This document shows positions 14,192-23,773 of a stretch of DNA of 33,183 nt, piece by piece; position 1 is the first letter of the stretch, and each line of letters begins with the position of its first letter. The DNA is from Parapedobacter sp964613725 (lineage in GTDB: Bacteria > Bacteroidota > Bacteroidia > Sphingobacteriales > Sphingobacteriaceae). The stretch spans positions 1 through 33,183 of the forward strand of contig CAZTJY010000026.1 in NCBI GenBank assembly GCA_964613725.1, read 5' to 3'. The position numbers were made by a program, and so were the translations under genes. Under the pieces are notes generated by a model. It did not search any database. It worked only from the letters and a program-made list of their open reading frames with translations, and was not told the origin of the DNA.

Positions 14192-17014
14192 TTACTCGTT
14201 GTCTTTGACGCAACGGAACCCTACGGTGGCATTACGTTCAAATCCTTGCGAAACACGAAGCAAATATTGGCGGTAGTGCAGCTCGCGCGGACCGCCCTGC
14301 ACATACCACCAGCTGGATGTGGGATTGAAGTGCGAGCCACCCTTCATCATGATGTAAGTATATGAACCGCTCTTGTACACATCGTTGGTAAGTTGCCACA
14401 CGGAGCCCACTAAATCTTCCAGTCCATACGGATTGGCACCACGCTTGTATCGGCCTACAGGATAAAGTTTGCCATCTCCCAAATTGGCCAGTCCGGGGTC
14501 GATGCCCTTGATTTTGTAGACGGTGAGGCTGTTGGTTACCGGCTCCAGTTCGCGGGTAATGTGCTCGGTGTTTTTGGACCAGGGCCACTCGCGACCGTCT
14601 GGTGTTTGGGCGGCATATTGCCATTCCACTTCGGTTGGCAACCGCTTGCCCGCCCACTCTGCGTAGGCCTGCGCGTCTTCATAACTTACGTAGACGACAG
14701 GAAACCGTTCCTGGCCCTTCACCGGCCGGCCATTACGCCAATGCCTCAGGAAGTTATTGGTGTCACTGGGCTGGTAATCACTCGCCTCCATGAATTGCAG
14801 GAAGTCGGCATTCGTAACCGGGTATTTATCCATCCAAAAACCGGGCAGCTTAAAGGTGTTTCCTTCGTTGTGTTCGGGATAGGCAATAAACTCATCACCA
14901 TGCGTAGCGTGAAATACAAACGCTCCTGCCGGAATGGCTACCATGCCCCGCGTGCTGCCCGCGGCGGGCGACGGAGAGACGCGGCTAGCCAGCCGCGGAG
15001 TGCCGGCCTTAATCGTTGCCACCCGCTCGTCGAGCAAAATGCCCTCATCAAACACCTGGACCACCAACTTGCCTTCATGACGACCGAAATGCTGAAACAC
15101 ATCCAACTCATGGTCACCCACAGCTAGCTCCAATGGCTTTTTCTCATAATCGGGTACTCCGGCCCACACCTTGATGGTGGTACCCCGGGCGGCACGGACG
15201 CGCAGTGTGTTGTTATGCAAAGCCACGTCCAGTACGGCAGGCAACTGTGCGACGCACCCCACCTCACCCTCGTTGTTGGTCCCTAAGTCAAACCGATCAA
15301 AAGCATGCACACGGGCTGCTATATAATGCTTTCCGCTCCGTTGAACGGGAGTCACTTCCTCGTGATTCCACAGGTCCACAAAATGGGTCCCCTCGGTTGG
15401 GGCGACCTCAAACAACGGCCCGTCAAAACCTCCGGGCTTGATGCTATAAATGGTATAAATGGTTTTGTCGGCTAGGGGCCACTGGTTTACGTACATGCTG
15501 TCTACCAACGTGGGGATGAGCGGCATATACTCATTCGTCAAGAAATTATGGGTGTTTTCGCGAAGGATTCTGCTGGTTCGGCCCAGGTAGCGGTATTGCT
15601 CATCGACCCATTCGGGCTGGCCCGGAGCAAAGATGTTTAGCTCGGTGCCATAGCCGTTGAAGAACGCCGTGGCAAACTCGCGTTTTATGGGTTCCTTCGC
15701 TAGCTCAGCCACCCGGTAAATGGTAAACGCTGGCTTGATGAATTTATTAAGATTGAACATGGGTGGGTAATACAACGCGTTGTGTACACGGCCCGATACA
15801 ATACCTTGCATATCTTTAGGTACAGCAAACCCCTCGCTGTACATGACAACGCCCGATTTGGCCCGATCGGCGGCGTCTTGCAATTCCGTGCTGGAACCAC
15901 CTTTCGTATCGAGTACTACACCATCTGCGCCAGTTTGCATAATCAAATCGTAAATGCCGTCCATGTGACCCTCATCGCGGGTGCTCTCATCCCACGGATT
16001 GTAGCACAGGAAAAAGGCGGTACCTTGGCTGCGGCAGTACTCGGCATCGCGACGTATCCCAGCCATACCTCCCGGCAGGTCGCGGAACATGTCGAACTGA
16101 TTGCGCTGGTCGATGCCCAGCGTGGGCCACGTGGGCCACAGACCGATAACATCATCGCCCCCGTAAAGCCGTTTTCCCCGTGTAATAAACGCGGGGAGCC
16201 CAGATTTGCCACTCTCGCTGTCGTAATAGAGTTTATCCCATGCCATGATGAGGTGCATCACGTAGGTATGCCGTATCCATTTGAGGTCTTCGCGCTCGAA
16301 CAAACTGTTATCGAACCTTTCTACGTCGTAGAGGTAGCGCTCCTGGAAGATTTTCTTCAGCCCCTGCTGCCAATCGCCATGGTACAAATCGGCAAAAAAG
16401 TTGTAGGCGATGGATCCGCCGGGCGCGATGGTGGTTTCGAACCGCCGGAGCGAAGCGTGTTGAGCACTGGCACCGTCGCGGCGAACAAGCGCGCATACCG
16501 ACATACCGTTACCGAGGGGCGTGCCGCTGTACCCCAGCTCCCAGGCGTTGTCGGGCAGGATGCAGTTAATAGGTTGCCTATCCGGCAGGAACAGGTGCGA
16601 ACGCGATAAGCCATGCTTCCCCCTACCCGTGATGTAGACCGATTTGCCATTGCGGCCCAGCGGTACTACATTGGCCAAAATCAAAGTATCGGGCGAGATG
16701 TTGGTAAACCGCAGCACGCCCTTTGTACCAGGCCCGAATCCAGCCACCGTTTCATAAGTAATCCCAACGACCCCACCGGCGTCGGCAGCGGTAAGTGGGC
16801 GGTCATTTACCTCAAAAGCAACAAGCGGCATCGGCATTGGCGCATGCAACGTGCTTCCTTGGTTATCAACAAACGCGGTAACCTCGTTCCGATGGTCCGA
16901 AAGGGTGAACTCCCGAAGTCCCTGGGCGCGAAGTGCCGGGTGTAGGCTAAACGTCGTAGCCAAGATACCTAGTGCGGTGATAATTTTTTTATAGATGTAA
17001 CGAGATATAATCAT
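14192..17014 (-). CDS. Secreted TIM-barrel hydrolase-like protein fused to a SUMF1/FGE-like domain
   Basis: 940 residues. Signal peptide about 1-30 (cut after LRAQ). Residues about 35-215 are beta-rich. About 240-470 looks like a (beta/alpha)8 barrel of the GH36/DUF6259-like kind: GGDDVIGLWPTWPTLG, FFLCYNPWDE, GADGVVLDTKGG with candidate nucleophile D369, and MYSEGF with candidate acid E394. A beta-sandwich follows to about 670. The C-terminus (690-936) is a formylglycine-generating-enzyme/sulfatase-modifying-factor domain: MVAIPAGAF, MDKYPVTNADFLQFM, ERFPVVYVSYEDAQAYAEW, KRLPTEVEWQYAA, NPYGLEDLVGSVWQLTND, GFRCVKD. True FGEs have two active-site cysteines after the RGGS stretch; here that segment is KGGSHFNPTSSWW (891-903) with none, so FGE activity is unlikely and a binding role is possible. 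It lies in the PUL 12 bases after the GH127-like gene. Catalysis by the barrel is inferred only. Confidence 0.8.
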   Translation of the reverse strand: MIISRYIYKKIITALGILATTFSLHPALRAQGLREFTLSDHRNEVTAFVDNQGSTLHAPMPMPLVAFEVNDRPLTAADAGGVVGITYETVAGFGPGTKGVLRFTNISPDTLILANVVPLGRNGKSVYITGRGKHGLSRSHLFLPDRQPINCILPDNAWELGYSGTPLGNGMSVCALVRRDGASAQHASLRRFETTIAPGGSIAYNFFADLYHGDWQQGLKKIFQERYLYDVERFDNSLFEREDLKWIRHTYVMHLIMAWDKLYYDSESGKSGLPAFITRGKRLYGGDDVIGLWPTWPTLGIDQRNQFDMFRDLPGGMAGIRRDAEYCRSQGTAFFLCYNPWDESTRDEGHMDGIYDLIMQTGADGVVLDTKGGSSTELQDAADRAKSGVVMYSEGFAVPKDMQGIVSGRVHNALYYPPMFNLNKFIKPAFTIYRVAELAKEPIKREFATAFFNGYGTELNIFAPGQPEWVDEQYRYLGRTSRILRENTHNFLTNEYMPLIPTLVDSMYVNQWPLADKTIYTIYSIKPGGFDGPLFEVAPTEGTHFVDLWNHEEVTPVQRSGKHYIAARVHAFDRFDLGTNNEGEVGCVAQLPAVLDVALHNNTLRVRAARGTTIKVWAGVPDYEKKPLELAVGDHELDVFQHFGRHEGKLVVQVFDEGILLDERVATIKAGTPRLASRVSPSPAAGSTRGMVAIPAGAFVFHATHGDEFIAYPEHNEGNTFKLPGFWMDKYPVTNADFLQFMEASDYQPSDTNNFLRHWRNGRPVKGQERFPVVYVSYEDAQAYAEWAGKRLPTEVEWQYAAQTPDGREWPWSKNTEHITRELEPVTNSLTVYKIKGIDPGLANLGDGKLYPVGRYKRGANPYGLEDLVGSVWQLTNDVYKSGSYTYIMMKGGSHFNPTSSWWYVQGGPRELHYRQYLLRVSQGFERNATVGFRCVKDNE

Positions 17015-17026
17015 GATGTTTCTTAG

Positions 17027-19066
17027 TTAGTAGGGTACAATAAGGGGAAAAGCTGAAATCCGCAAGGTGGTTGCACCGTATGGGATGAGGGTAATCTCTT
17101 CTTCGGGCATAGCGTTTGTGGAGCCAATGCCGTAGATAATACCGCTGTGTGGCAACGGACCCGCCATGCCGTTGTAAAGCTTCCAGGAAGGCATACGCTT
17201 GCCGATCGCCTTGATTTCAATCGGCGCATTTGCTGGGTTCCACGGATAGGAGAAATCAACATCTTTGCGTTTCACCACACGGAACGCTTCGTCCATGTCC
17301 TTGTTTGAGAAATCCATGATGCCATAGTTCCATGGCGATTCGGGGTATACTTCATAATACGTCTTACCGAAGCGTTCCGGATCGTCGGTTATGGTTTTCT
17401 TCTCCCAACGTTCGGCGATCTTGAGAGCGTATACCAGGGGGCCTCGTTCAATGGCAACGGCATTTTCATGCCATGTACTGGAGGTAACCGCCATCGGTAA
17501 CACCAATTCCACGCAGTCGCCGGGGTGCCATGTACGCTCAATCACGGCAATGCTACCGGCCTGAGTGGGACCATCCCAATGTTCCCCGTTCACACGGATT
17601 TCCGCGTCGGCACACCAAGTTGGGATGCGCAAGTGAAAAGGGAAGCGAACGGCCGTTTCGCCATCGGGAAAATGAAGACTGAATCGGATGGATTCGTCAA
17701 ACGGATAGTGTGTCTCTTCTTCCACGGCTACGGAGACACCGTTGGCCACCTTAGCCGTAACCGCACTGGGCGAATAGACCAGCGCGGCGAGCCCCCCGTC
17801 ATCTGTGGCGTACCACAGGTGCTGCGTAAACTTGGGCCACCCCTGGTGCATATTGGAGGTGCAGCACGGATAACCGGTAAGCAGTCCGAATACGAGGTCC
17901 GTCTCGCTATGGTTGATATTGAAATTGTAAGCCCGCCGTTGTATCTGCACTTGGTTGGCTTGTTGGAAATACTGCCGATTCATGAAATCATCCGTCACCT
18001 GCGTGGGCAGTGCATTGAACGCAATTTTCTCAAGGTGGTCTGCAAAATCTACATCGCCGGTGATCTCGAGCATCTTCTCTAACGAAAACATCAACTCCAC
18101 GGCAGAGCACAACTCAGACCCCTGCGTGGGGTTATTTCCATGCAGGGCCTCATCACCACCATACATGCCCTGTGGTTGCCCGTTGAATTTGCGGATATCA
18201 TGGAATCCTTGCTTTATTGCCTTCACAAAGCGTTTATCGGGGTTCTGCTGGTAATAGATAATGGGCTCTTTGATGCCCTGCGCTAGATTGACGCAATGGA
18301 TGCTCCCGATGGTGGTCAACATTTCGCGCTGCTCAAACTTGGTGGTAAAATCGATACCCTGGCCGTGAATCACTTCGGCCAGATCCAGCAGGAATGCGTC
18401 GCCAGTGATGTTGTACAGCCAATAAACGGCCTGCAGGTTGTCGCCCGAGCGGAATTCGGCCCAAAAGGTCCAATGGCCGAGAGGCTTTTCGTTGAGCGTT
18501 TTCAACTGGTAACGGAAATAGTTGGTCATCAGCCGAACCACCCGCTCATCGCCAGTAGCTGAATAGTACTGTTGCAAAATCTTGAGCACAACCATCTTGG
18601 GCCACCAATCGTGCGCGTTGCTGCGCTGTAGGCCCGACTCCGGTCCATAGTCCGTATCTGGTCCAAAATAACCGTTGGGTTTCTGGCTACGGATGGCCCA
18701 TTCCACCCATGGCTGTACCTTGGATTTCAATGTATCGTCATCCAAGATGTAAGCCAGGGGCAACAGGCCGTCTATCCAGTAAGGACCTCGCTCCCACTGG
18801 TCGCCGTCGCCCCCGAGCCATCCGTTGCGTGGCCCCATCACCGCTGGGTACAACATATCCAATTGTCCTGTCGCGCCATTCTTTTGGCGCACCAACATCT
18901 CATGTAGCCAGCCACGGGGTTTGATATCGCCTACTGGCAGCTCGATATATGGCTTTTTGACGAGCGGAAGGCGATTGTTGCGATAATTCTGAGCCGAGGC
19001 TTCCATATAGCAGAGATAAGCCATCAAGAAAAAGCATATCGAGTACGTTCTGTGTGTCAAAGTCAT
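17027..19066 (-). CDS. GH127-like (DUF1680) glycoside hydrolase
   Basis: 679 residues from the ATG at 19066; an upstream in-frame start would overlap the previous gene and lacks a signal peptide. The start gives a signal peptide (MTLTHRTYSICFFLMAYLC, cut after ASAQ). An (alpha/alpha)6 barrel runs about 40-430, followed by beta-sandwich domains. In the beta-L-arabinofuranosidase HypBA1 a zinc-bound cysteine nucleophile depends on an E-x-C pair and an adjacent Cys-Cys. The same pattern is here: E318-L-C320 in GSELCSAVEL and C401-C402 in GYPCCTSNMHQG; E306 may be the remaining glutamate ligand. Known members release beta-L-arabinofuranose, but the wider family (GH127, GH146 and unclassified DUF1680) includes other activities. 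It is the fifth gene of the PUL, 26 bases after the GH63-like gene. Confidence 0.85.
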   Translation of the reverse strand: MTLTHRTYSICFFLMAYLCYMEASAQNYRNNRLPLVKKPYIELPVGDIKPRGWLHEMLVRQKNGATGQLDMLYPAVMGPRNGWLGGDGDQWERGPYWIDGLLPLAYILDDDTLKSKVQPWVEWAIRSQKPNGYFGPDTDYGPESGLQRSNAHDWWPKMVVLKILQQYYSATGDERVVRLMTNYFRYQLKTLNEKPLGHWTFWAEFRSGDNLQAVYWLYNITGDAFLLDLAEVIHGQGIDFTTKFEQREMLTTIGSIHCVNLAQGIKEPIIYYQQNPDKRFVKAIKQGFHDIRKFNGQPQGMYGGDEALHGNNPTQGSELCSAVELMFSLEKMLEITGDVDFADHLEKIAFNALPTQVTDDFMNRQYFQQANQVQIQRRAYNFNINHSETDLVFGLLTGYPCCTSNMHQGWPKFTQHLWYATDDGGLAALVYSPSAVTAKVANGVSVAVEEETHYPFDESIRFSLHFPDGETAVRFPFHLRIPTWCADAEIRVNGEHWDGPTQAGSIAVIERTWHPGDCVELVLPMAVTSSTWHENAVAIERGPLVYALKIAERWEKKTITDDPERFGKTYYEVYPESPWNYGIMDFSNKDMDEAFRVVKRKDVDFSYPWNPANAPIEIKAIGKRMPSWKLYNGMAGPLPHSGIIYGIGSTNAMPEEEITLIPYGATTLRISAFPLIVPY

Positions 19067-19092
19067 GTTGTATACCTTGTTGTTGTCAAAAG

Positions 19093-21807
19093 TTACGGCT
19101 GGGTATCCATCATCATCCGATTGATGATGCCCGCCCAAATGTAGGTTTTGTGGTACCCGCCCCAAGGCTCGTCGGGGCTATAAAACTCCCATAGGTTATG
19201 TGTTTCCTTCAATACTGAAATCATTCCACGGGCCACGCGGTCGACCAGCTGGCGTGCTTCAGTGTGATAGCCATAATCTTGAAGCCCCAGCATAATCAAG
19301 TAATTCCATTGCACCCACACGGGCCCGTTCCAATACCCTTTGTCGTTGTAATAGCTATCTTGGGCAGACAACGTGGGGATACCGTAATCGCGCCAAAAAT
19401 ATGTCGTGTCGGTGAGCTTCTCTACCAGTCGCGCCGCCTGCCCCTCGTTGGCAATGCCTGCCCAAAGAGGCAGAAACCCGATGATCTCGTCGCGCTTAAG
19501 GTCGTCTGCCGCCCTGTGGGTAAACGTATGGGTTTCCTTGTCCACCTGGTAATAAAACCCGTTGGTTTCATCCCAGAACGTGTCGTTGATAAGCTGTGTA
19601 CGCCGTTCGTGGTCGGCCCGCCAGGCCGCCGCATCCTCTTCTAGGCCCAGCACCAAGGCCATCTGCTCCAATGACTTGGCCTCTTTAACGAGCATGCAAT
19701 TTAGGTCGAGGCTTTCGAAGTTGGTGGGAAAGCCAACCTCATCCCATACAGCCACCAGCGCGTCGCGAACCGATTCAAGTACGGCGTGGCCACCCCACTC
19801 ACAAATCCCATCGCCATCGCTATCGCGGTTATCTACAATGAAATGGAACAACTTCTTGGACGAACCATACATTTCACGGAGAAATGCCGTATCTTGGGTA
19901 GTCTGGTAGACCTCCCAATTAAGCCATGCGTACCACGGAGCCGAGGTAGTGAGTTGACCATTATGTTCAATGATCTCATCGAGGTAGCCACCGGTGCGGT
20001 AGTTGATATAGCCATTGGGATATTGCCGTTCGAGGTATACGCGCTGGGAATTCATTGCACCCTGGGGGTCGATATCCGCATAGGCCAGCATGGCGATGCT
20101 CTCATGGAACACCTGCCCACCATGCCCCCACCCCCAAGTGGGCTCGCGCGAGAAGACGTAGTAGTTGAAACTCGACTTGCCCTCGGCCGGGTAAAACACC
20201 TGTCGCATCATGGCGGCTGCGCTCCAATACAGGGCATTCTTATCCGGGTCGTCAAAGCCCGGAACCGGTGTGTTGGCAAAGAATGCCTCGTTCTGTTGTT
20301 GGTAGGGTACCAACGGTTGGGCCAGCAGTTCCCTTGCTTCGGCGACCAATGAGTCGGTCGATGCAGCAAGAGGGGACACGCCCCGTACAAACCGCAGGCG
20401 ATCAGTAGCTCCGCTGCCTAGCTGCAGCACGTGCTTGAATGCTACCACCTTGGCGTAAAGTGCAACTTCGTCTAAATTTTCGCTCCACTTGCCCTGTACG
20501 AAATCCGTAAACACCTTTGGGCTGACCGTACTTACTTCGCGTTGGTGCATACCAAGCTCCCCGTCGCTGGCGACCGGAATGACCAGGTAACCATAGGTAA
20601 CCCCTGGCGTGGCCGTCGTATCGATATAACTGTGGTTGCCCACGGTTACCAGCCGGTCGTAGTGCGGTTTTGGGTATTGCCTACGGTACACCGAAAATGT
20701 GCGCTGCCCAGATGGTGCTTCCCAACTCAGCATCACGTGGTGCTGTGCGTTCAGCTGCAGGTCTACGTTGTCTACCATCGGTGAGGGGACTTCAGCAGCA
20801 AGGTCAATGTCAATCCGTTGGCTTGTGCCAACCAACTTGCCGGTTATCCGGCCAGCACGGCCACTGGCTTCATCAAAGGCCTGGAGGGCGAATGCCTTGG
20901 CCGCGGGGTTTAGCTGGGCGGCTTCCAACCGGAAGAACCCACCCTGGTCTACCGCCGAATGCATCCCGCCCCATACGGGGCTGTTTTCGGTGAGGAGCTT
21001 GGCAGGATTGTCATCTGCCGTGAGCTGGAGGCGGAGCGTATTGCTGCCTCCGCCAATACGTTGCTTACCCGGCAGGTAAGCCCGCCCGTTGAGCTGGAGG
21101 ATTGACTTGCGGTCGTTCTCCACGGCATTGGGTACCCGAAAGGGTTCTCCAACTTCGCTAGTGAAAGCGCCGAGCGCGGTTGGCTTCGCCGACGTTACCC
21201 AAACGTTTCGGATGCTGTCGGTATAGGGCACATCATGGTCGAGCGTCCATGCATCGGGGTATTCCTGGTGTTCGAAAATGAAGTGGTCGCCGTGTGGTGC
21301 TACATATTGAAAGGCCCGCCCTCCGCTACGCATGAAGGGATAAACCACCAATTCCACGGCCGTATCTGCATGGTTGGTGATTTGGAGGTCGAGTAAGGCC
21401 ATTGTAGAGCTGTGCACCACGAACCACGCTGCTACCTCAATGCTGGCGAAAGGCCGGTAAGTATATCGTACCATATCGGGATAGCTCGCCGTAATGGTTG
21501 GCGGTCGATGCATATCTGCTACCCGATATACCCACTGATCGCCAAGCTTGAACCCGAGCGCAATGTCGCCACCCGTGTCGGTAATAAAATCCGCACCCAA
21601 GCTATCGGTGTCGTACTGGAAGGTATATCCTTGGTCAAGCGCGAAATTAGACCGTTCGGGCGCTGCCGCATAGGTGGTGTACAGCGGGAAGCCCTTGCTG
21701 GCGTTTAGGGATGACAAGAAAGGCCGCTCTTCCGACGCGCAGGAAAGAAGTATAATCGCCGTTACGACCGTCGCAAATATTGGTATTCCATGCTTTATCA
21801 CAAGCAA
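19093..21807 (-). CDS. GH63/MGH1-like (alpha/alpha)6 glycoside hydrolase lipoprotein with a fibronectin-like module
   Basis: 904 residues. A signal peptide ends in the lipobox LLSC (C23), so it is probably a lipoprotein at the outer membrane. Residues about 30-330 form a beta-rich N-terminal domain. About 345-425 resembles a fibronectin type III module (VDNVDLQLNAQHHVMLSWEA). The catalytic part (about 500-904) has the MGH1-like/GH63 signs: WGWGHGGQVFHESIAM, DSDGDGICEWGG, NDTFWDETNGFYY, YWNGPVWVQWNYL and EFYSPDEPWGGYHKTYIWAG. Known GH63 and related enzymes remove glucose, mannosyl or rhamnose-type residues by an inverting mechanism. The start is a TTG at 21807, 6 bases after the previous stop; a GTG two codons later is equally possible. 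The substrate is unknown. Confidence 0.8.
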   Translation of the reverse strand: MLVIKHGIPIFATVVTAIILLSCASEERPFLSSLNASKGFPLYTTYAAAPERSNFALDQGYTFQYDTDSLGADFITDTGGDIALGFKLGDQWVYRVADMHRPPTITASYPDMVRYTYRPFASIEVAAWFVVHSSTMALLDLQITNHADTAVELVVYPFMRSGGRAFQYVAPHGDHFIFEHQEYPDAWTLDHDVPYTDSIRNVWVTSAKPTALGAFTSEVGEPFRVPNAVENDRKSILQLNGRAYLPGKQRIGGGSNTLRLQLTADDNPAKLLTENSPVWGGMHSAVDQGGFFRLEAAQLNPAAKAFALQAFDEASGRAGRITGKLVGTSQRIDIDLAAEVPSPMVDNVDLQLNAQHHVMLSWEAPSGQRTFSVYRRQYPKPHYDRLVTVGNHSYIDTTATPGVTYGYLVIPVASDGELGMHQREVSTVSPKVFTDFVQGKWSENLDEVALYAKVVAFKHVLQLGSGATDRLRFVRGVSPLAASTDSLVAEARELLAQPLVPYQQQNEAFFANTPVPGFDDPDKNALYWSAAAMMRQVFYPAEGKSSFNYYVFSREPTWGWGHGGQVFHESIAMLAYADIDPQGAMNSQRVYLERQYPNGYINYRTGGYLDEIIEHNGQLTTSAPWYAWLNWEVYQTTQDTAFLREMYGSSKKLFHFIVDNRDSDGDGICEWGGHAVLESVRDALVAVWDEVGFPTNFESLDLNCMLVKEAKSLEQMALVLGLEEDAAAWRADHERRTQLINDTFWDETNGFYYQVDKETHTFTHRAADDLKRDEIIGFLPLWAGIANEGQAARLVEKLTDTTYFWRDYGIPTLSAQDSYYNDKGYWNGPVWVQWNYLIMLGLQDYGYHTEARQLVDRVARGMISVLKETHNLWEFYSPDEPWGGYHKTYIWAGIINRMMMDTQP

Positions 21808-21813
21808 TACGTT

Positions 21814-22179
21814 TTATTGAATGGTCAAAATAAACAATGTCACGCCATCGTTTAGTAATAAATAAGGTGTTGTTCCCTCTCCAACCAGCCCATCTTTCTG
21901 GGCTCTTACCGTAAACGTTCCTTTTTTCCCGAGTGTAGCTTGGGTAAACACCACCCTACCACTGGCATTTGTGGTACCAGTTGCCAGTGATTGGCCATTA
22001 CTGTCCAGTACTTCTACCACCGCACCTTCGATTTTTGGATAAGTATTGCCCTGAGCCGCCCCTTCCACCTGTACCTCTAAGGCCGGATCCGTAATGGATA
22101 TCGTTTCAAACTCCAATTGACGCTCGCAAGACGTGGTTATGCTAGCTAACAAAGCGAGTATAGCAAATAACTTTTTCAT
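21814..22179 (-). CDS. Small PUL lipoprotein with Ig-like/CarboxypepD_reg-like beta-sandwich
   Basis: 121 residues from the ATG at 22179. The signal peptide MKKLFAILALLASITTSC ends at lipid-attached C18. The rest (EVQVEGAAQGNTYPKIEGAV, then VEVLDSNGQSLATGTTNASG, then RVVFTQATLGKKGTFTVRAQ) is a carboxypeptidase-regulatory-like or bacterial Ig-like sandwich: value, connector, GTTNASGRVVF turn. It sits between SusD and the hydrolases, the place of SusE/SusF-type surface glycan-binding lipoproteins, though it is far shorter than SusE/F. Likely role: a small surface accessory protein of the uptake complex. The stop is 6 bases before the next gene; the start is 61 bases after SusD. Confidence 0.8.
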   Translation of the reverse strand: MKKLFAILALLASITTSCERQLEFETISITDPALEVQVEGAAQGNTYPKIEGAVVEVLDSNGQSLATGTTNASGRVVFTQATLGKKGTFTVRAQKDGLVGEGTTPYLLLNDGVTLFILTIQ

Positions 22180-22240
22180 AACGTGGATTAAATTTGTTCC
22201 TTTATCTGTTTCACACTCTATTATTTCCAATCGCGATTCG

Positions 22241-23756
22241 TCACCCTTCATTACCCGGACCTCCAAACGTGTATAGCGACTGCCCGTGCATCTTCAACTC
22301 CGGACCGGGAATGGGAAAGTGCCGTACTGTACCCGGCAGCATTTGGTCCTTGCCGCGACGGCGATCAAAAAAGCCCAACTGTGGCCACACCAAATCACAC
22401 TCGACGTATCGTTCGTAAAATAGTTTCTCCTCCAGTTCCTCATAGCTCTCCGTCGCAAGAGCGGGCGGCAGATTACCCAAATTGACACGTGAGTTATTGA
22501 TAAGTGTGGCAATCTGTCCCTTATCGCCGTTCATACGAATCAGCGCTTCGGCTAGGTATGCGTCGTTTTCCATCTTCAGGAAATGGTCGATCATTCCTTG
22601 TCCACGTTCCACGATATCATAATACCGCCAGTATCGGTATTGGCTTAAAATAAACGTTCCGTATCCAGGGCGCTCCGTACGGTCTGCCNNNNNNNNNNTC
22701 ATACTTGAAGTATCGATTCAACCGACTGTCCGGGCAGTCCTCAATGGCAGGCCAATCCTTGAAACTATCACTTCCCGGACTGACCGGAATGGGATAAACA
22801 GAATAAGGGTCGTCGGGTGCCATTTTATGGAGCACCCATTGGCTGGCCCGAATCCAGTTCATATTGTACAACGCGAAGTAATTCATGCCTACATCGCGTG
22901 TCATCACTTTACCGCGCCAGCCTTCATCATAAGCCACTTTGAAATCCGATTGCAATCCCTTTTCGGCATAAGCCTTAACCCGGGCCCAATCTACTTGGTC
23001 ATTCTCGGTCTGCGTACGCGGATTCGACGCCAAAAACCTGGCTCCCATTGAGTTGGCAAACTGAAGCAACGTCATTTTGTTAAAAGTGGTTCCTGCTATC
23101 ACCGATGCTGGGTCGTCATCTACGGCATCGTTTTCGATAAGTTGGATGGCCATATCCAATTTTGTTAGTGCGTAATCCATTACTTCCTGGTAACCTTTCG
23201 TGTTACCTGCGAAGTCAAACGTAAGCGCGTCATGCTCTTCGGTAAATAGGTAGGCTTTGTCATAAAGTAATGCAATATTTCCGTAAAGCAACGCTTGGAT
23301 AATGTAGGCGTGTGCCTTCGCCCTGTTGGTATAATCTACCCCACCCAAGGAAATCCTGAACTCGGGATCTTCAAACATTTTAGACATCTTGATGGCACTG
23401 CCAACGCTTCCGTAGAAGTTATACCATGCACCGAAGTTAATGATGATCACCGGGTCGGGGGTATCGTCGTTGAAAAGTTGCTGCCGGGGCCTGAACCACA
23501 TGGTGCCCGAGCCCCAGCCCGGAGTACCTGCCTGAAAAAATTCAGCGCAGGCCAGGCCAATTGTTGGGCTGGCTGCAATGGAACCATTATACCAAGTGTT
23601 ATATCCATTCCTCAACAGCGAATAGAATTCTGCCGGTGTGGCCAAATCATTTATATTCGGTTGGTTTTCATTGGCGATATCCATCGAATCAAAAAAGCTG
23701 CAGGAACTCGGCAACATTAGGGAAACCGCCACGACATAAATCAATATTCTCTTCAT
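22241..23756 (-). CDS. RagB/SusD family nutrient-binding lipoprotein (interrupted by an assembly gap)
   Basis: The N-terminal part runs from the ATG at 23756 with signal peptide MKRILIYVVAVSLMLPSSC (lipid-attached C19), through NGYNTWYNGSI and many SusD-like tetratricopeptide-type helices (RAKAHAYIIQALLYGNIALLY) to LNRYFKY next to the run of N. After the N the continuing frame is the one reading DRTERPGYGTFILSQYRYWR, AENDAYLAEALIRMN-like helices, and ERYVECDLVWPQLGFFDRRR, ending at the TGA at 22241. The two parts are in different frames across 10 N, so the true gap length must be a multiple of three. About 505 residues is normal for the family. It lies 17 bases after SusC and forms the surface lid of that transporter. 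Confidence 0.88.
22689..22698. other. Assembly gap (10 N) inside the SusD gene
   Basis: Ten unknown bases at 22689-22698. The coding frames left and right agree only if the real gap length is divisible by three, so this is a placeholder of arbitrary length. The loss looks small, because both sides still match a continuous SusD protein. Confidence 0.97.
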
Positions 23757-23773
23757 GATTTCAATTTTTTTGG

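Noticed and set aside
15782..16609. 275-residue plus-strand frame opposite the barrel-FGE fusion gene
   Set aside because: It is the complement of a well-supported gene with clear domains and has no family motif of its own.
17027..19165. Longer start (19165) for the GH127-like gene
   Set aside because: It would overlap the upstream GH63-like gene by 73 bases and hide the signal peptide; the ATG at 19066 fits better.
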